From positions 1 through 7,175 of the forward strand of contig JALWML010000008.1 of NCBI GenBank assembly GCA_027083915.1: DNA of 7,175 nucleotides, given 5' to 3'. A program made the translations under genes and the position numbers. Origin of the DNA: Lysobacterales bacterium. Its GTDB lineage: Bacteria > Pseudomonadota > Gammaproteobacteria > Xanthomonadales > Marinicellaceae. Under the pieces are notes generated by a model. That model was given only the letters and a program-made list of their open reading frames with translations, did no database searches and was not told the origin of the DNA. The number at the start of each line of letters is the position of its first letter. The first letter of the stretch is position 1. Of this stretch, positions 6,382 through 7,175 are shown in pieces.

Positions 6382-6620
6382 TGAAAATCGACTCAATTCA
6401 AATCTGATTTAATTCTTATTTAATTCTGAAAAATTGCAATAAACTCAACAAATTAACTTTTAGGAAATGTAAAATTTGTCCTCACTAAACTGTACACTAA
6501 ATTAGCCATTTAGGAATTCAAAAATATGCAACACTCTCAGAGCTCTACCCAACTGACAAGTACTTGTTTTATTAGTTGGGTAGAGCTCTTGTTCCCCCAA
6601 TATCTTCAGAGTGAGTAAAA
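6382..6620. other. Noncoding gap between the EEP gene and the surface-protein gene
   Basis: I find no convincing gene here. The gap holds the promoter region, a small perfect stem CTAAAT/ATTTAG with a 5-base loop (6497-6513), a TTTAGGAA direct repeat (6459-6466 and 6509-6516), and the large hairpin at 6539-6589. A 30-codon frame at 6526-6618 crosses the hairpin but has no good ribosome site. Confidence 0.6.
6539..6589. repeat. Perfect 16-bp inverted repeat with a nested palindromic loop; possible terminator of the EEP gene
   Basis: AGAGCTCTACCCAACT (6539-6554) is perfectly complementary in reverse to AGTTGGGTAGAGCTCT (6574-6589). The 19-base loop contains a 12-base perfect palindrome, ACAAGTACTTGT (6556-6567), and each arm ends in the 8-base palindrome AGAGCTCT. 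It begins 31 bases past the EEP stop on the minus strand, where a terminator would sit. The only T run on that strand (ATTTTT) comes more than 10 bases after the stem, so it is not a classical intrinsic terminator. Confidence 0.7.
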
Positions 6621-7175
6621 CTAAATCTCAAACTCAACTACAACCGGCAAATGATCACTGGCTATTTTAACAGTTTTGTCTTGGTAGCGGCTGACATTAA
6701 GGTGTTTTAAACGACCTTTATAATAAACTCTATCCAAGCCTCCGCGTGGGGCAAAGGATGGAAATGTTTTTAGTGCTGATTCTCCCCATAATTTGCTGGT
6801 ATCAGTGGCACAAGTGAAATCAAATCCTTCGACAAATAATGCCCTTAATAAGGAGCGCCAATCATTAAAATCCCCTGCTATAATTGTTGGTGTTTTGGCT
6901 TGAATGTTTTTAAATTCTTTAGAGTGAAACAATACCCCTGCCTGTTTTTGACGTTCAATTGCAGATAAGCCTAAATGCAAATTAAACACTTCTAAGTCAA
7001 TTTTTTTGGTTTTTTTCTCAACCTGTATTTGGGTGTATTGCGCTCCCCTACACTTTTTATTGTCTATAGTTAAGTCAATATTACTTTCTTTCATGATTGG
7101 AAAACGGCTTAAAGTGGCATTACCGTAGTTGCCTTTTTTTAAGGTGACATTATGACCTAACTGGTAGTGCGGATA
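6621..7175 (-). CDS. Endonuclease/exonuclease/phosphatase (EEP) family protein, C-terminal part (5' end outside window)
   Basis: The frame is open to the right edge; 184 residues are visible and the stop is TAG. The ATG at 7094 is not the start, because conserved sequence continues upstream of it, including GNYGNATLSRFPI (15-27). EEP proteins are metal-dependent phosphodiesterases that share a DNase I/exonuclease III fold. Catalytic and structural motifs are all in order: NLHLGLSAIERQKQ (65-78), GDFNDW (101-106, metal and substrate residues D and N), FPSFAPRGGLDRVYY (138-152) and the terminal SDHLPVVVEFEI (173-184) with the catalytic D-H pair. The layout resembles the YbhP-like group, in which the gene often sits by a cardiolipin synthase; that neighbour is not visible. 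The substrate (nucleic acid, phospholipid or other phosphodiester) cannot be told from sequence. The N-terminal metal-binding glutamate lies outside the window. Confidence 0.9.
   Translation of the reverse strand, partial: YPHYQLGHNVTLKKGNYGNATLSRFPIMKESNIDLTIDNKKCRGAQYTQIQVEKKTKKIDLEVFNLHLGLSAIERQKQAGVLFHSKEFKNIQAKTPTIIAGDFNDWRSLLRALFVEGFDFTCATDTSKLWGESALKTFPSFAPRGGLDRVYYKGRLKHLNVSRYQDKTVKIASDHLPVVVEFEI

Noticed and set aside
6526..6618. 30-residue open frame across the intergenic hairpin
   Set aside because: There is no good ribosome site, the hairpin would disrupt it, and the composition reflects the inverted repeat rather than a protein.
6621..7094. EEP protein starting at the ATG at 7094
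   Set aside because: The reading frame stays open to the window edge and the 27 upstream residues include the family motif GNATLSRFPI, so this Met is internal.

Overview
The window comes from an AT-rich bacterium with the standard genetic code (TAA, TAG and TGA all act as stops). It carries the EpmA/EF-P beta-lysylation pair and a DUF1631 protein, which together point to a gammaproteobacterium. The low GC, short intergenic gaps and a mosaic BspA-like surface protein would fit a marine sulfur-oxidiser of the SUP05/Thioglobus or mussel-symbiont kind. That finer placement is inference.

Layout. At the left edge, on the plus strand, is the C-terminal part of a DUF1631 protein, ending 7 bases before a convergent minus-strand block. 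Read in the direction of transcription (right to left), the minus strand carries: the C-terminal part of an endonuclease/exonuclease/phosphatase (EEP) protein cut by the right edge; a 273-base gap with a striking perfect hairpin; a 1017-residue exported BspA/DUF285 repeat protein; a 180-base gap with an imperfect hairpin and an extended -10 promoter; then efp, epmA and a small membrane-anchored glutaredoxin-like protein, likely co-transcribed.

How the genes relate. efp and epmA form a functional pair: EpmA attaches (R)-beta-lysine to Lys34 of EF-P, which then rescues ribosomes stalled on polyproline. The aminomutase EpmB that supplies beta-lysine is not in the window. The glutaredoxin-like gene follows with a 55-base gap and may simply ride on the same transcript.

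The most unusual item is the surface protein. It is a mosaic of a signal peptide, two copies of a PKD-like plus DUF285 repeat module, one adhesin-type cadherin-like domain, one further beta-rich domain and a tail. All eight cysteines of the protein fall into four pairs with identical spacing in the two modules (17 and 25 residues), suggesting a disulfide-stabilised version of this architecture. The second point of interest is the hairpin between the EEP gene and the surface-protein gene: 16 perfect base pairs whose loop holds another 12-base palindrome.
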